From assembly GCF_019635455.1 (NCBI RefSeq), contig NZ_JAHBZJ010000002.1:62001-126000 (forward strand): a stretch of 64,000 nt of DNA. Direction: 5' to 3'. Origin of the DNA: Sphingomonas sp. (GTDB lineage: Bacteria; Pseudomonadota; Alphaproteobacteria; Sphingomonadales; Sphingomonadaceae). Made by a program: the position numbers and the translations under genes. Positions 39,500 through 48,593 of the stretch are shown here, in pieces. The notes beneath the pieces are model-generated. The model saw nothing but the letters and a program-made list of their open reading frames with translations, was not told the DNA's origin and did no database searches. Within the stretch, counting starts at the first letter, position 1. Each line of letters begins with the position of its first letter.

Positions 39500-40375
39500 T
39501 CAGGCGATGCTGGGTCCGCCGGCGACCGGCTCGATCCGCTCGCGCCGCCGCTTCGCCGTCGCGATCAGATAAAGGCCGCCGACGATCATCGGAACGGTGA
39601 GCAGCTGGCCCATGTGCAGTCCCGGGGTCGCAAAGATCGTGTCGGCGAACTGCACGTCATATTCGCGGAAGAATTCGACGAAATAGCGCGACAGGCCATA
39701 GCCCAGGATGAACGTCCCGACGAGCTTGCCCGGCTGATACCGCGCATCGGTCTTCCAGAACATGAACCACAGCACCGCGAACAGCACGATGCCCTCCAGC
39801 CCGGCCTCATAGAGCTGGCTGGGATGGCGCGGCACGTTCTGGCCGGTGCGGTCGAACACGATCGCCCAGGGGACGTCGGTGGGCCGGCCCCACAATTCGC
39901 CGTTCACGAAATTGGCCAGCCGGCCAAAGAACAGGCCGAACGGTGCGCAGCAGGCGACATAGTCGTGGATGCGCAGCCAGTTGAGCCCTTCCTTCCGCGC
40001 CAGCCAGATGATCGCCAGCGTCACGCCGATCACCCCGCCATGGAACGACATCCCCCCCTCCCACAGCCGCAACAGGCTGAGCGGTTCGAGGAACAGGCGC
40101 GGCTGATAAAAGATCGCATAGCCCAGACGCCCGCCCAGGATGATGCCGATCGTGGCATAGAACACCATATCGTCGGCGTGGCGGCGCGCCATCGGCGCAC
40201 CGGGCTGGGCCAGCAGCTTGAGCAGATACCACCAGCCGATCAGGATGCCCGCGATATAGGCGATCGAATACCATTTCAGGCTGAACGGCCCGATCGTGAA
40301 GATCACCGGATCCAGCCCCAGATCGGTGAAGTGCAGATAGGAGCCGGCGGTCGCGGCGGCGGTCGTCAGGATCAC
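39500..40375 (-). CDS. lgt: Prolipoprotein diacylglyceryl transferase
   Basis: A 291-residue inner-membrane enzyme that transfers diacylglycerol from phosphatidylglycerol to the lipobox Cys of prelipoproteins. Seven hydrophobic helices are expected; signatures are [33 protein letters not shown] and [14 protein letters not shown] chose GTG 40375 because GGGGAGG lies about seven bases upstream on the minus strand; the longer frame reaches into the upstream promoter. It heads the methyltransferase-GNAT-pgeF operon. Confidence 0.96.
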   Translation of the reverse strand: MILTTAAATAGSYLHFTDLGLDPVIFTIGPFSLKWYSIAYIAGILIGWWYLLKLLAQPGAPMARRHADDMVFYATIGIILGGRLGYAIFYQPRLFLEPLSLLRLWEGGMSFHGGVIGVTLAIIWLARKEGLNWLRIHDYVACCAPFGLFFGRLANFVNGELWGRPTDVPWAIVFDRTGQNVPRHPSQLYEAGLEGIVLFAVLWFMFWKTDARYQPGKLVGTFILGYGLSRYFVEFFREYDVQFADTIFATPGLHMGQLLTVPMIVGGLYLIATAKRRRERIEPVAGGPSIA

Positions 40376-40529
40376 GTTGGGGCCTCCCCGGCAGTTCGGC
40401 GCCGTCCTATCCCCACTTTGCGCCGAACCCAAGCGCTTAGAGTCGCGGGCGCGCGGTCGACCGACCGATTCACGGTTCGTTGGCGATCGGGGCTTGGCGC
40501 GGCCCGCGAAGCGCGGGTAGAGCAAGGCG

Positions 40530-42761
40530 ATGGCGACGGAGCGGCAGGGCGGCAAGGGCATCGATCGGCGCACGCTGCTCATCGGCGGCGGCGCGGGACT
40601 CGGGCTGATCGTGGCATGGGCGGTGTGGCCGCGCAGCTATCGCCCCAATCTGAGCGTGCGCGAGGGCGAGACTGCGTTCGGCGCGTGGCTGAAGATCGCG
40701 ACCGACGGGCAGGTCACGGTGGCGATCCCCCAATGCGAATATGGCCAGGGCGTGTTCACCACCCTGCCCCAGCTGATCGCCGACGAGCTTGGCGCGGACT
40801 GGCGGACGGTGGGCGTCGAACAGGCACCGCTCAATCCCATCTACGCCAATTCGCTGGCGGCGGCCGAACTGTTTCCCGGCGTGGTGCCGGATCAGCTGCG
40901 CCGCACCCATGCGGTGCGCACCGCGCTGATGCTGACCGGCGGATCGACCTCGATGCGCAGCTTCGAAGCACCGTTGCGGCGTGCGGGCGCGGCGGCGCGG
41001 GCGATGTTGTGCCAGGCGGCGGCGCGGCGATGGGGCATCGACTGGCGCGCCTGTGCCACCGCCGGCGGCTTCGTGATCCACGGCCAGCAACGGCTGCGCT
41101 TTGGCGAGCTCGCCGCCGACGCCGCCGGCGAATCGGTGCCGCGCGACCTGCCGCTGCGCGAGGGGGAGACGGCGCGGCTGGCGGGCGAACCGCTGCCCCG
41201 GCTCGACGCCCCGGCCAAGGTGGACGGCAGCGCCAATTTCGCCGCCGACATCCGCCTGCCCGGCATGGTCTTCGCCGCGATCCGGCAGGGGCCGGTCGGC
41301 ACGCGCCGGCTGGTCGGCGCGGACGAGGCAGCGGCCAGCCGCGTGCCGGGCATGCTCCATGTCGTGAAGAACGAACGCTGGATCGCGGCGGTCGCCAACA
41401 ACTGGTGGGCGGCCAGCCGCGCGCTCGACGCGCTCAAGCCGCGGTTCGAGGTGACGGCCCGGCTCGACAGCGCGACGATCCAGGCCGCGCTCGACGCCGC
41501 GCTCGACGGGCCGGGAAGCCGGATCGTCCATGAGGGCGATCTGGCGCCGGTGTTTCGCGGCGCGCGGGTCGTCACCGCCGAATATCGCGCCGGCGTCGCC
41601 CTGCACGCCGCCGTGGAACCGATGACCGCGACCGCGCTGTGGGAGGATGGGCGCCTGCGCCTGTGGCTGCCGACCCAGGCGCCGGGACTGGCGCGCGGCG
41701 CGGTAGCCCGCCTGCTGGGCATTGGCGAGGGCAGCGTGACCATCCACCCGGTCTTCGCCGGCGGATCCTTTGGCCAGAATCTGGAGCATCAGGCGGCCGA
41801 ACAGGCGGCGCTGATCGCCCGCGAACTGGGCAAGCCGGTCCAGCTGAGCTGGTCGCGGGGAGAGACGATGATCCACGATCGCGTGCGCGCGCCGGCCGCC
41901 GCGCGCATGTCCGCGCGGCTGGGCGGCAACGGCGCGGTCGCAGGCTGGCTCGCAAAGATCGCCGCGCCGTCGTCGGGACATGAGCTTGCCCGGCGGCTGA
42001 TGGCCGGCGACAGCGCGATCGGCGCCGGCCTGGCGATCGCCGGCACCGGCGACCCGGCGGCGGTCGAGGGCGCCCGCCCACCCTATCGCATCCCCAATCT
42101 CGCGATCGACCATCATCCGGCCGACATCGGCCTGCCGACCGGCTATTGGCGCGGCGGCGCACACGGCGTCACCGCCTTCTTCACCGAAAGCTTCATCGAC
42201 GAACTCGCGCATGTCGCGGAGATCGAGGCGTTTTCGTTCCGCATCGCGATGCTCGGCGGCGAACCGCGCCTGGCGCGGTGCCTGTCCACCGTCACCTCGC
42301 TCGGCGGGTGGCAGGGCGGCACGGCGGGCAGCGGCCAGGGTCTTGCCTGCCACGCCTTTCGCGGATCCTATATCGCGGTGATGGCGGAGGCGTCGGTCGG
42401 CGACGATCAACGGGTACAGGTCGATCGCCTGGTCGCCGCCGTCGATTGCGGGCGCGTCGTGAACCCGGATGTGGTGCAGCAGCAGATCGAGGGCGGGCTG
42501 ATCTTTGGTCTGGCCGCCGCGACCGGCGCCACCACCGGTTTCACCGATAACATGGCGGAGGCCCGGCGCTTTTCCGACCTCGGCCTGCCGCGCCTGGCCG
42601 ACACGCCCGACATCATGGTCGAACTCGTCGCCAGCGAGGCGGATCCCGGCGGGGTCAGCGAACTGGCGGTCCCCCCGGTGGCGCCGGCGATCGCCAACGC
42701 GCTGTTCGCCGCGACCGGCGTCCGCCTGCGCCAGCTGCCGCTGATTCCGGGGGGCGAGTGA
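40530..42761 (+). CDS. Molybdopterin-dependent oxidoreductase large subunit (IorB-like)
   Basis: A 743-residue xanthine-oxidase-family large subunit of the isoquinoline 1-oxidoreductase beta type. The N-terminus has a twin-arginine-like signal ([19 protein letters not shown]). Domain features include [36 protein letters not shown] and a C-terminal region with [12 protein letters not shown]. Such proteins hydroxylate aldehydes or N-heterocycles and normally pair with a small [2Fe-2S] subunit gene immediately upstream; here the upstream neighbour is lgt (divergent) and no such gene occurs. Its stop overlaps the hemH GTG (GTGA). Substrate unknown. Confidence 0.9.
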   Translation: MATERQGGKGIDRRTLLIGGGAGLGLIVAWAVWPRSYRPNLSVREGETAFGAWLKIATDGQVTVAIPQCEYGQGVFTTLPQLIADELGADWRTVGVEQAPLNPIYANSLAAAELFPGVVPDQLRRTHAVRTALMLTGGSTSMRSFEAPLRRAGAAARAMLCQAAARRWGIDWRACATAGGFVIHGQQRLRFGELAADAAGESVPRDLPLREGETARLAGEPLPRLDAPAKVDGSANFAADIRLPGMVFAAIRQGPVGTRRLVGADEAAASRVPGMLHVVKNERWIAAVANNWWAASRALDALKPRFEVTARLDSATIQAALDAALDGPGSRIVHEGDLAPVFRGARVVTAEYRAGVALHAAVEPMTATALWEDGRLRLWLPTQAPGLARGAVARLLGIGEGSVTIHPVFAGGSFGQNLEHQAAEQAALIARELGKPVQLSWSRGETMIHDRVRAPAAARMSARLGGNGAVAGWLAKIAAPSSGHELARRLMAGDSAIGAGLAIAGTGDPAAVEGARPPYRIPNLAIDHHPADIGLPTGYWRGGAHGVTAFFTESFIDELAHVAEIEAFSFRIAMLGGEPRLARCLSTVTSLGGWQGGTAGSGQGLACHAFRGSYIAVMAEASVGDDQRVQVDRLVAAVDCGRVVNPDVVQQQIEGGLIFGLAAATGATTGFTDNMAEARRFSDLGLPRLADTPDIMVELVASEADPGGVSELAVPPVAPAIANALFAATGVRLRQLPLIPGGE

Positions 42762-43762
42762 CCCCTCCGGCCGATCATCCCGCAATCGCGCCGGCGCGCG
42801 TCGGCGTGCTGCTCGTCAATCTCGGCACGCCCGACGCGCCCGACGCGCCCGCCGTCAGACGCTATCTGGCCGAGTTTCTGTCCGACCGCCGCGTCGTCGA
42901 GATCCCGTCGCTGCTGTGGCAGCCGATCCTGCGGGGGATCATCCTGAACACCCGCCCCCGCAAGTCCGCCCACGCCTATGCACAGGTGTGGAGCGCGGAG
43001 GGTTCGCCGCTGGCGGCCATCACGCGGCGGCAGGCGGCGGCGTTGCAGGCGGCATGGCCGGACGTCCGGGTCGATTGGGCGATGCGCTATGGCAGGCCGG
43101 CGATCGGCGAGCGGATCGCGGCGATGAAGGATGCCGGCTGCGACCGCATCCTGATCGCGCCGCTGTACCCGCAATATTGCGCGGCGACGACCGCGACCGC
43201 GAACGACGCCGCCTTCGCCGCGCTGGCGGGGATGCGCTGGCAACCGGCGGTGCGCATCCTGCCCCCCTATCACGACGATCCCGCCTATATCGCCGCGCTC
43301 AGGAAGTCGGTGGAGGATCAGCTCGCCGCGCTCGATTTCGCGCCACAGGCGATCCTCGCCAGCTTTCACGGCATGCCCCGGCGGACGCTGGACCTGGGTG
43401 ACCCCTATCACTGCCAGTGCCGCAAGACCGCGCGCCTGCTCGGCGAAGCGCTGGGCCGTGAACTGCCCGTCGTCTTCCAGTCGCGATTCGGCCGCGCGAA
43501 ATGGCTGGAGCCTGCGACCGACATCACGCTGGCCGATCTGCCGGAACGCGGCGTGACGCGGGTCGCGCTCGTCGCGCCGGGATTTTCCGCGGACTGCCTT
43601 GAGACGCTGGAGGAGCTGGCGATCCGCGGACGCGAAACGTTCATGGCGGCGGGCGGCACGCATTTCGCCTATCTTTCCTGCCTCAACGACGACGATCCGG
43701 GCATGCGTATGTTGCGCGACATCATCGGCAGGGAACTTGCGGGCTGGGCCGACCTAACCTAG
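42758..43762 (+). CDS. hemH: Ferrochelatase
   Basis: A 334-residue enzyme that inserts Fe2+ into protoporphyrin IX, last step of heme synthesis. Motifs: [14 protein letters not shown] at the N-terminus, [12 protein letters not shown] with the metal-binding His, [13 protein letters not shown] and the C-terminal [11 protein letters not shown] with the catalytic Glu. There is no C-terminal [2Fe-2S] extension. The GTG start overlaps the upstream oxidoreductase stop, so the two are co-transcribed, which is unusual but may be only convenience. Confidence 0.95.
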   Translation: MTPPADHPAIAPARVGVLLVNLGTPDAPDAPAVRRYLAEFLSDRRVVEIPSLLWQPILRGIILNTRPRKSAHAYAQVWSAEGSPLAAITRRQAAALQAAWPDVRVDWAMRYGRPAIGERIAAMKDAGCDRILIAPLYPQYCAATTATANDAAFAALAGMRWQPAVRILPPYHDDPAYIAALRKSVEDQLAALDFAPQAILASFHGMPRRTLDLGDPYHCQCRKTARLLGEALGRELPVVFQSRFGRAKWLEPATDITLADLPERGVTRVALVAPGFSADCLETLEELAIRGRETFMAAGGTHFAYLSCLNDDDPGMRMLRDIIGRELAGWADLT

Positions 43763-43792
43763 CGTCGGGAAACAGAAACAAAGGAGAGGCGC

Positions 43793-44515
43793 ATGGGACG
43801 AGTAGCGATCGTGACGGGCGGAACCCGCGGCATCGGCGAGGCGATCAGCGTCGCGCTCAGGGATCTGGGGATGACCGTCGCCGCCAACTATGCCGGCAAT
43901 GATCAGCGTGCCGCCGAATTCACCGAGCGCACCGGGATTCGGGCGTTCAAATGGGACGTCGCCGATTATGACGCGTGCCAGGCCGGCATCGCCGAGGTCG
44001 AATCCGCCCTTGGCCCGGTCGATGTGCTGGTCAACAATGCCGGCATCACCCGCGACGGCACGATCCTCAAAATGACCTACCAGATGTGGAAAGAGGTCAT
44101 GGACACCAATCTGGGCGGGTGTTTCAACATGGCCAAGGGCGTCTTCCCCGGCATGCGCGAGCGCAAATGGGGCCGCATCGTCAATATCGGATCGATCAAC
44201 GGCCAGGCGGGTCAATATGGCCAGGTGAACTATGCCGCGGCAAAGAGCGGCATTCACGGCTTTACCAAGGCGCTGGCGCAGGAGGGCGCGCGCGCGGGCG
44301 TCACGGTGAACGCGATCGCGCCGGGCTATATCGATACCGACATGGTCGCCGCGGTTCCCGCCGACGTGCTGGAAAAGATCGTCGCGAAAATCCCGGTCGG
44401 CCGGCTGGGACAGGCGAACGAGATCGCACGCGGCGTCGCCTTCCTGTGTTCGGAGGAAGGCGGTTTCGTCACCGGATCGACGCTGTCGATCAACGGCGGC
44501 CAGCACATGTACTGA
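43793..44515 (+). CDS. phbB: Acetoacetyl-CoA reductase
   Basis: A 240-residue SDR that reduces acetoacetyl-CoA to (R)-3-hydroxybutyryl-CoA for polyhydroxybutyrate. Rossmann motif TGGTRGIG (8-15), NNAG, S134, Y147-A-A-A-K151 and the PhaB-typical QAGQYGQVNYAAAK and GYIDTDMV segments. Generic SDR functions such as FabG are possible alternatives, but these segments favour the PhaB group. A terminator hairpin follows. No PHA synthase gene is adjacent. Confidence 0.9.
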   Translation: MGRVAIVTGGTRGIGEAISVALRDLGMTVAANYAGNDQRAAEFTERTGIRAFKWDVADYDACQAGIAEVESALGPVDVLVNNAGITRDGTILKMTYQMWKEVMDTNLGGCFNMAKGVFPGMRERKWGRIVNIGSINGQAGQYGQVNYAAAKSGIHGFTKALAQEGARAGVTVNAIAPGYIDTDMVAAVPADVLEKIVAKIPVGRLGQANEIARGVAFLCSEEGGFVTGSTLSINGGQHMY

Positions 44516-44548
44516 CCGGCGCGACCGCGCTGTGGCCTGATCGTGAAG

Positions 44549-44580
44549 GGGCCGGCGCCTTGTCGGGCGCCGGCCCTTTT
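44549..44580 (+). terminator. Rho-independent terminator after phbB
   Basis: Perfect 11-bp stem GGGCCGGCGCC / GGCGCCGGCCC with a 6-base loop, followed by TTTT on the plus strand, 33 bases after the phbB stop. Confidence 0.88.
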
Positions 44581-44608
44581 GCGTTCCGGCATCCGGCCGG
44601 GCGATCCT

Positions 44609-45145
44609 TCAGAAACGAACGCCCAGGCCGACCACGCCCTGCTGGCGCTCCACCCCGGCCTCATAGTTGGAATAGCGATATTCGGCCTTGGCGAAGATGC
44701 TGTCGGTCAGCTTCTTTTCCACACCCACGCCGACGCGGATGCCGTCGGCATTGCCATTGCCCGCGATCGTCCGGATCCGCGCATTGGTATAGCCGACCTT
44801 GCCATAAATCAGCGTCGTTCCCGCCGCATAGCCGACGCGCCCGCCGATATACAGGTCACGCGCGGTGCTGGCGACCGTCGCCGCGCCCGCCTTCAGCCGC
44901 GCGCTCGAATCGGCGATCTCGCCCTCGACGCCGAACACCGCGCTGCCCTTCTGGATGTCATAGCCAAGCCCCAGGCCATAGATCACGCCGTCAGGATTGC
45001 GCACGCCCGGCGTGTTGAGATCGACCACGTCATAACCGGTGATCACCGTCGCGGTCGCGCCGCTGAACGGTGCGGACTGGTCCTGCGCCAGCGCGGGGGT
45101 GGCGAACGTCATCGCGGCGGCGAGCGCCAGTGCAAACTTCTTCAT
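44609..45145 (-). CDS. Outer-membrane beta-barrel protein (small porin family)
   Basis: A 178-residue 8-stranded barrel candidate. A signal peptide (MKKFALALAAAMTFATPALA, cleavage before QDQ) precedes alternating beta-strands with Gly/aromatic patterns (TGYDVVDL, GLGLGYDI, AKAEYRYSNYEAG) and the C-terminal Phe typical of Omp assembly (GLGVRF). It resembles the opacity-type porin family common in sphingomonads. It converges with phbB; no distinct terminator on its own strand was seen. Function is unassigned. Confidence 0.85.
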   Translation of the reverse strand: MKKFALALAAAMTFATPALAQDQSAPFSGATATVITGYDVVDLNTPGVRNPDGVIYGLGLGYDIQKGSAVFGVEGEIADSSARLKAGAATVASTARDLYIGGRVGYAAGTTLIYGKVGYTNARIRTIAGNGNADGIRVGVGVEKKLTDSIFAKAEYRYSNYEAGVERQQGVVGLGVRF

Positions 45146-45311
45146 CTTCCTTGTTCCTCACACGAAATCCATACCCGTCGCCACGCCATGTCGGTGCGGC
45201 GACAGGGGGGAATGTGCGGATGAAACGGGTGCGTAACCACTGACGCTTCCGGACAGGATGGCCGATCAGGACCGGCGAACCAGTCGCGCGGATGGCTCCC
45301 GCTCCCGCCAG

Positions 45312-45345
45312 AAAAAAGGCCGGCCCCCGTTGCGGGGACCGGCCT
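45312..45345 (-). terminator. Rho-independent terminator of the glycine-zipper gene
   Basis: Thirteen-bp stem with one mismatch (AGGCCGGCCCCCG and CGGGGACCGGCCT), 3-base loop, followed on the minus strand by six Ts (45312-45317). It lies 25 bases after the stop. Confidence 0.8.
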
Positions 45346-45369
45346 CTCTGGTCTCATCCTCGTCCGCGA

Positions 45370-45753
45370 TCAGCGGCGACGGCAATAGTCCGGGCGGTCC
45401 GACCGGTCGATCGCGCGACCGGCAACGGCGCCGAGCACCCCGCCGAGCACTGCGCCCAGCGTCTTGTCGCCGCGCCCGGCGATCGCGTTTCCGGCCAGCC
45501 CGCCGGCGATCGCGCCGACGATGGTGCCGCCGTCGCCGTCATTGCACTTGTCACGCGCGCGGCTGCGATAATCATAGCGGCGGTCGCCACGGTCGTACTG
45601 GCGATATCCGTCATAGCCACGATAGCCGTCGCGGCCATAATAGCCGTTATCACGATATTCGTAGCGACTCTGCGCCACCGCCTGGCCTGCGGGAATGATC
45701 GCGGTGCCGGTCATCGCCATGGCGGCGCCGATCAGGGAAAGCTGCTTGAACAT
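45370..45753 (-). CDS. Exported glycine-zipper protein
   Basis: A 127-residue small envelope protein. Signal peptide (MFKQLSLIGAAMAMTGTAII, ending about AVAQ), a Tyr/Arg/Asp/Gly-rich middle (GYRGYDGYRQYDRGDRRYDY), then a glycine-zipper 2TM-type segment GTIVGAIAGGLAGNAIAG and GAVLGGVLGAVAG that could insert into or associate with membranes, and a basic CRRR tail. ATG 45753 has AAGGAG upstream. It has a 40-bp repeat copy about 80-120 bases upstream, with a matching copy near the divergent phytase-like gene. Confidence 0.85.
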   Translation of the reverse strand: MFKQLSLIGAAMAMTGTAIIPAGQAVAQSRYEYRDNGYYGRDGYRGYDGYRQYDRGDRRYDYRSRARDKCNDGDGGTIVGAIAGGLAGNAIAGRGDKTLGAVLGGVLGAVAGRAIDRSDRPDYCRRR

Positions 45754-45834
45754 GCCATATGCTCCTTGTTCTTGCCGTTGTCGTGCGATGCCGGCCCATG
45801 CCGTCATCGTTGAACATGGTTTCGCACAGCCGTG

Positions 45835-45874
45835 TTGAGCGGACGCTGAATGTCGCGGTTATCCGCCGTTCAGC
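45835..45874 (+). repeat. Copy 1 of a 40-bp direct repeat
   Basis: TTGAGC at 45835, then after four bases GCTGAA (45845), a shared GCGGTTATCC core and GTTCAGC (45868-45874). GCTGAA and TTCAGC form inverted arms. It is 82 bases upstream of the minus-strand glycine-zipper gene and is the partner of 46063-46102. Confidence 0.65.
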
Positions 45875-46062
45875 CTGGCGGTGGCGATGGGGGAGAACAG
45901 GAAATCCGGCGCGGTCCGCACTGGCCCGACAGGGGGGAACCCGGCCCCCGATACGCAACGCGGGGAAGTCGGGCCGGGCGTGGTGCGGACCTGCGCCGGC
46001 AGGTCGGGCGGGCCGGCGCTGCGTGCGACGCGACCCGTTGACTGACCCTTAGCTGAACGGGA

Positions 46063-46102
46063 TTGAGCCGTGGCTGAACGCTGCGGTTATCCAGGGTTCA
46101 GC
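46063..46102 (+). repeat. Copy 2 of a 40-bp direct repeat
   Basis: Same order and spacing as copy 1: TTGAGC at 46063, GCTGAA at 46073, GCGGTTATCC, then GTTCAGC ending 46102; at least 23 of 30 inner bases agree. An extra GCTGAACG half-site is at 46052. It is 63 bases upstream of the plus-strand phytase-like gene. The 412-base gap 45754-46165 holds no other supported feature. Confidence 0.65.
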
Positions 46103-46165
46103 AATGGGGCGGTAATACGGCAAAACGCAACGAAGTCCCGCGTGGCATCCGCCTTGCGAACGCCT

Positions 46166-47155
46166 ATGAAGATGGCACCGATGCGCATCCTTCTTTCCGT
46201 CCTGCTCCTGCTGTTCCTTCTACCCAGCTGGAGTGGAGAGGAACGACTCCCCGTGCTTCACGCCGACGCGCCGGTGACGGCTCGCCGCGTCGCACTCAAT
46301 CCGACCGATCCGAACCAGGTCGAGCTGGGCGGCCTGACCTATCTGGGCGGGCTCGAATTCAGGAGTTCCGCGCCCGGATTCGGCGGCTTTTCCGCGATGG
46401 CGGTGCTCGGCGACCGCTTCACCCTTTTAAGCGACAGCGGAACGCTCATGACGTTTCGCATGGACGCCAGCATGGCGCCGCAGGGAATCCGCTTTTCCGC
46501 CCTGCCCGACGGTCCCGGCACCGGCTGGTCGAAGCTCGATCGCGACAGCGAATCGCTGACGCGTGACCCGGCGACCGGAAGCTGGTGGGTGGGGTTTGAA
46601 CGGGCGAACGCGATCTGGCGCTATTCGCCCGATTTTACGCGCGCCACGGGACACGTCGCGCCGCCGGCGATGGCCGACTGGCCATCTGGCAGCGGCCCGG
46701 AAACGATGGTCCGGCTGCGCGACGGGCGCTTCCTCGTGATCGCGGAGGGTGAAGAGGGCGCGCGCAAGGGAACCAAGGAGGGGCTGGACTTCACGACCGA
46801 TCCGGTGCGGGCGCCGCGACGTGGATTCGTCTTCAGCTATCGTCCGCCACGGGGGTATCGCCCGGTTGATATCGCCGAGCTGCCGGACGGGCGGCTCGCG
46901 ATTCTGAACCGCCGCTTCGCGTTGCGCACGCTGTTCACTGCGGCGCTGACCATCGTTCCCCGCGCGGCGATCCGGCCTGGCGCGATCGTGCGCGGGCGCG
47001 AGATCGCACGGTTCACCGCGCCGATCCTGCACGACAATTTCGAGGCGATCGCCGTGACGCGCGAGGGAAAGGACACGATCCTGTGGATCGCATCGGACGA
47101 CAATCAGCAATTCTGGGAACGTTCGTTGCTGCTCAAGTTTCGACTCGACGTCTGA
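46166..47155 (+). CDS. Exported esterase-like activity of phytase family protein
   Basis: A 329-residue protein of the phytase-esterase-like beta-propeller family. N-terminal signal anchor (MRILLSVLLLLFLLPSWSG) then repeated beta-rich segments including GGLTYLGGLEFRS, SDSGTLMTFRMD, GFERANAIWRYSP, GRFLVIAEGEEGAR and a terminal DNFEAIAVTREG and WIASDDNQQ. Metal-binding acidic residues are plausible, but no catalytic site can be asserted. ATG 46166 is one of three close starts (also 46172, 46181) that all begin the signal peptide. A 40-bp repeat copy lies upstream. Confidence 0.85.
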   Translation: MKMAPMRILLSVLLLLFLLPSWSGEERLPVLHADAPVTARRVALNPTDPNQVELGGLTYLGGLEFRSSAPGFGGFSAMAVLGDRFTLLSDSGTLMTFRMDASMAPQGIRFSALPDGPGTGWSKLDRDSESLTRDPATGSWWVGFERANAIWRYSPDFTRATGHVAPPAMADWPSGSGPETMVRLRDGRFLVIAEGEEGARKGTKEGLDFTTDPVRAPRRGFVFSYRPPRGYRPVDIAELPDGRLAILNRRFALRTLFTAALTIVPRAAIRPGAIVRGREIARFTAPILHDNFEAIAVTREGKDTILWIASDDNQQFWERSLLLKFRLDV

Positions 47156-47254
47156 GCGCGCCATGCAGGCCGCGCCATCGCATTGGCCACAACGCCGAAC
47201 GGCCCGCGTCCCCGATGGGAGCGGGCCGATCGACAGGCGCGACGCCGGCGCGAA

Positions 47255-47548
47255 TCAGGCCGCTTCGGCGACCTTCTTCTTGGCGATCTCACGCTTCAGG
47301 CGACGGGCGCGCAGCGACAGCTTGTCGTCGCTGGTCTTGAGCAGCCAGTTGTCGAGGCCGCCATTATGTTCGACCGAACGCAGGCCGTGGGTCGATACGC
47401 GCAGGCGGATCGAGCGCTCCAGCGCCTCCGACATCAGCGTCACATTCTGCAAATTGGGCAGAAAGGTCCGCTTGGTCTTGTTGTTGGCGTGGGAAACATT
47501 GTGGCCCACCTGCCGGCCCTTGCCGGTCAGCTCGCAAATGCGCGACAT
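47255..47548 (-). CDS. rpmB: 50S ribosomal protein L28
   Basis: A 97-residue L28 (bL28), slightly longer than the usual 78-residue form, as in other alphaproteobacteria. [32 protein letters not shown] and the basic C-terminus [13 protein letters not shown] identify it. Component of the large subunit. AGGAA lies eight bases upstream of the ATG. Monocistronic on the minus strand. Confidence 0.97.
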   Translation of the reverse strand: MSRICELTGKGRQVGHNVSHANNKTKRTFLPNLQNVTLMSEALERSIRLRVSTHGLRSVEHNGGLDNWLLKTSDDKLSLRARRLKREIAKKKVAEAA

Positions 47549-47709
47549 CGCTAAAGTTCCTAGGTTATGCCTGTTCCGGTCGTCCCGGAAAGTGGGGGCC
47601 GATAACGGGACAGGCTGTTTTCGTCAACCTTGTTCCCCATGGCCGATGCAACTCCTATGGTGAACGGCGCGTTATTACGCAAACGATTCGAATAGGGAGA
47701 TCGAACGCG

Positions 47710-47988
47710 ATGCGTGGACTATTGGCGATTCTGGGCCTGGCGGCCGTCGTGATCGTAGTATTGATGTCGCTGGGCATGCTCAGCATCAACATGCAGTCGG
47801 GGTCACTCCCGACGATCAAATTCGAAGGCGGCAAGGCTCCGGCGGTGCAGGCCGATGTCGGCAAGGTCGGCATGGGCTACACCAACAAGACGGTGCAGGT
47901 GCCGACCGTGACCATGGAGAACAAGACGATCCAGATCCCCACCGTCGAGGTGGAGAAGGCCGACCCGACTCCGGCCGCGACCCAGTAA
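47710..47988 (+). CDS. Small single-membrane-segment protein
   Basis: A 92-residue protein with an N-terminal hydrophobic helix (GLLAILGLAAVVIVVLMSLGML, residues 3-24) and a polar, beta-prone C-terminal part with repeated segments VQVPTVTMENKTIQIPTVEV. It is preceded by AGGGAG. The repeat KTVQVPTVTME / KTIQIPTVEVE suggests a paired strand unit. It is probably inserted in the inner membrane with the C-terminus outside. No family recognised. Confidence 0.8.
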   Translation: MRGLLAILGLAAVVIVVLMSLGMLSINMQSGSLPTIKFEGGKAPAVQADVGKVGMGYTNKTVQVPTVTMENKTIQIPTVEVEKADPTPAATQ

Positions 47989-48048
47989 TCCCGGCCGCCC
48001 GCGCCGCCACCGCTGGCGGCGCGGCGCGGGTGGGTGCATAGCGGGCGG

Positions 48049-48498
48049 ATGTTCCCGCTTCCCGAACCCATGCGCCTCGCGCTCGATGCCGCGCGCGATG
48101 CCGCCGGGGATGGCGAGGTGCCGGTGGGTGCCGTCGTGACGCGTGGCGGATCGGTCCTGGCCGTCGCGACGAACGCACCGCGGCGCCTTCACGACCCGAC
48201 TGCGCATGCCGAAATCCTGGCGATTCGCGCCGCAGCGACGAAGATCGGGACCGAGCGACTCGCGGATTGCGACCTGTGGGTGACGCTTGAGCCGTGCGCG
48301 ATGTGCGCCGGCGCGATCGCCCATGCGCGAATCGCCCGCCTCTATTACGGGGCGAGCGATCCCAAGGGCGGCGCGGTCGAACATGGCGCCCGCATCTTCA
48401 CCCAGCCGACCTGTCACCATCGCCCGGACGTCTATCCCGGCATTGGCGAGGGCGAATCAGGCGCCTTGCTCCGCGCCTTTTTCGCCAGCCGGCGGTGA
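48049..48498 (+). CDS. tadA: tRNA(Arg) adenosine(34) deaminase
   Basis: A 149-residue zinc deaminase that converts wobble adenosine to inosine in tRNA-Arg. Zinc and catalytic motifs are H53-A-E55 and P-C83-A-M-C86. It starts MFPLPEPMRLALDAARDAA. A GTG at 48034 is an alternative start. It follows the small membrane protein gene and converges with the OmpA-type gene. Confidence 0.95.
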   Translation: MFPLPEPMRLALDAARDAAGDGEVPVGAVVTRGGSVLAVATNAPRRLHDPTAHAEILAIRAAATKIGTERLADCDLWVTLEPCAMCAGAIAHARIARLYYGASDPKGGAVEHGARIFTQPTCHHRPDVYPGIGEGESGALLRAFFASRR

Positions 48499-48552
48499 AA
48501 CCGCAACCGCGCCGGTGGCGGGCAGCCAGCTCTGAATTCTGATCAGATCCCG

Positions 48553-48588
48553 GACGGAGCGGCGCTGATCGCACCGCCCCGCTCCGTC
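48553..48588. terminator. Hairpin between convergent tadA and OmpA-type gene
   Basis: GACGGAGCGG (48553-48562) and CCGCTCCGTC (48579-48588) are perfect complements around a 16-base loop, 54 bases after tadA and 5 bases before the other gene's stop. No clear U-tract. Confidence 0.5.
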
Positions 48589-48593
48589 ATCTC

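Noticed and set aside
39401..41533. Plus-strand open frame of about 700 codons crossing lgt and the oxidoreductase start
   Set aside because: It spans two genes on opposite strands and a promoter region and has no recognisable domains.
45258..45813. Two plus-strand open frames opposite the glycine-zipper gene
   Set aside because: They are shadows of the minus-strand gene, which has a signal peptide, ribosome-binding site and terminator.
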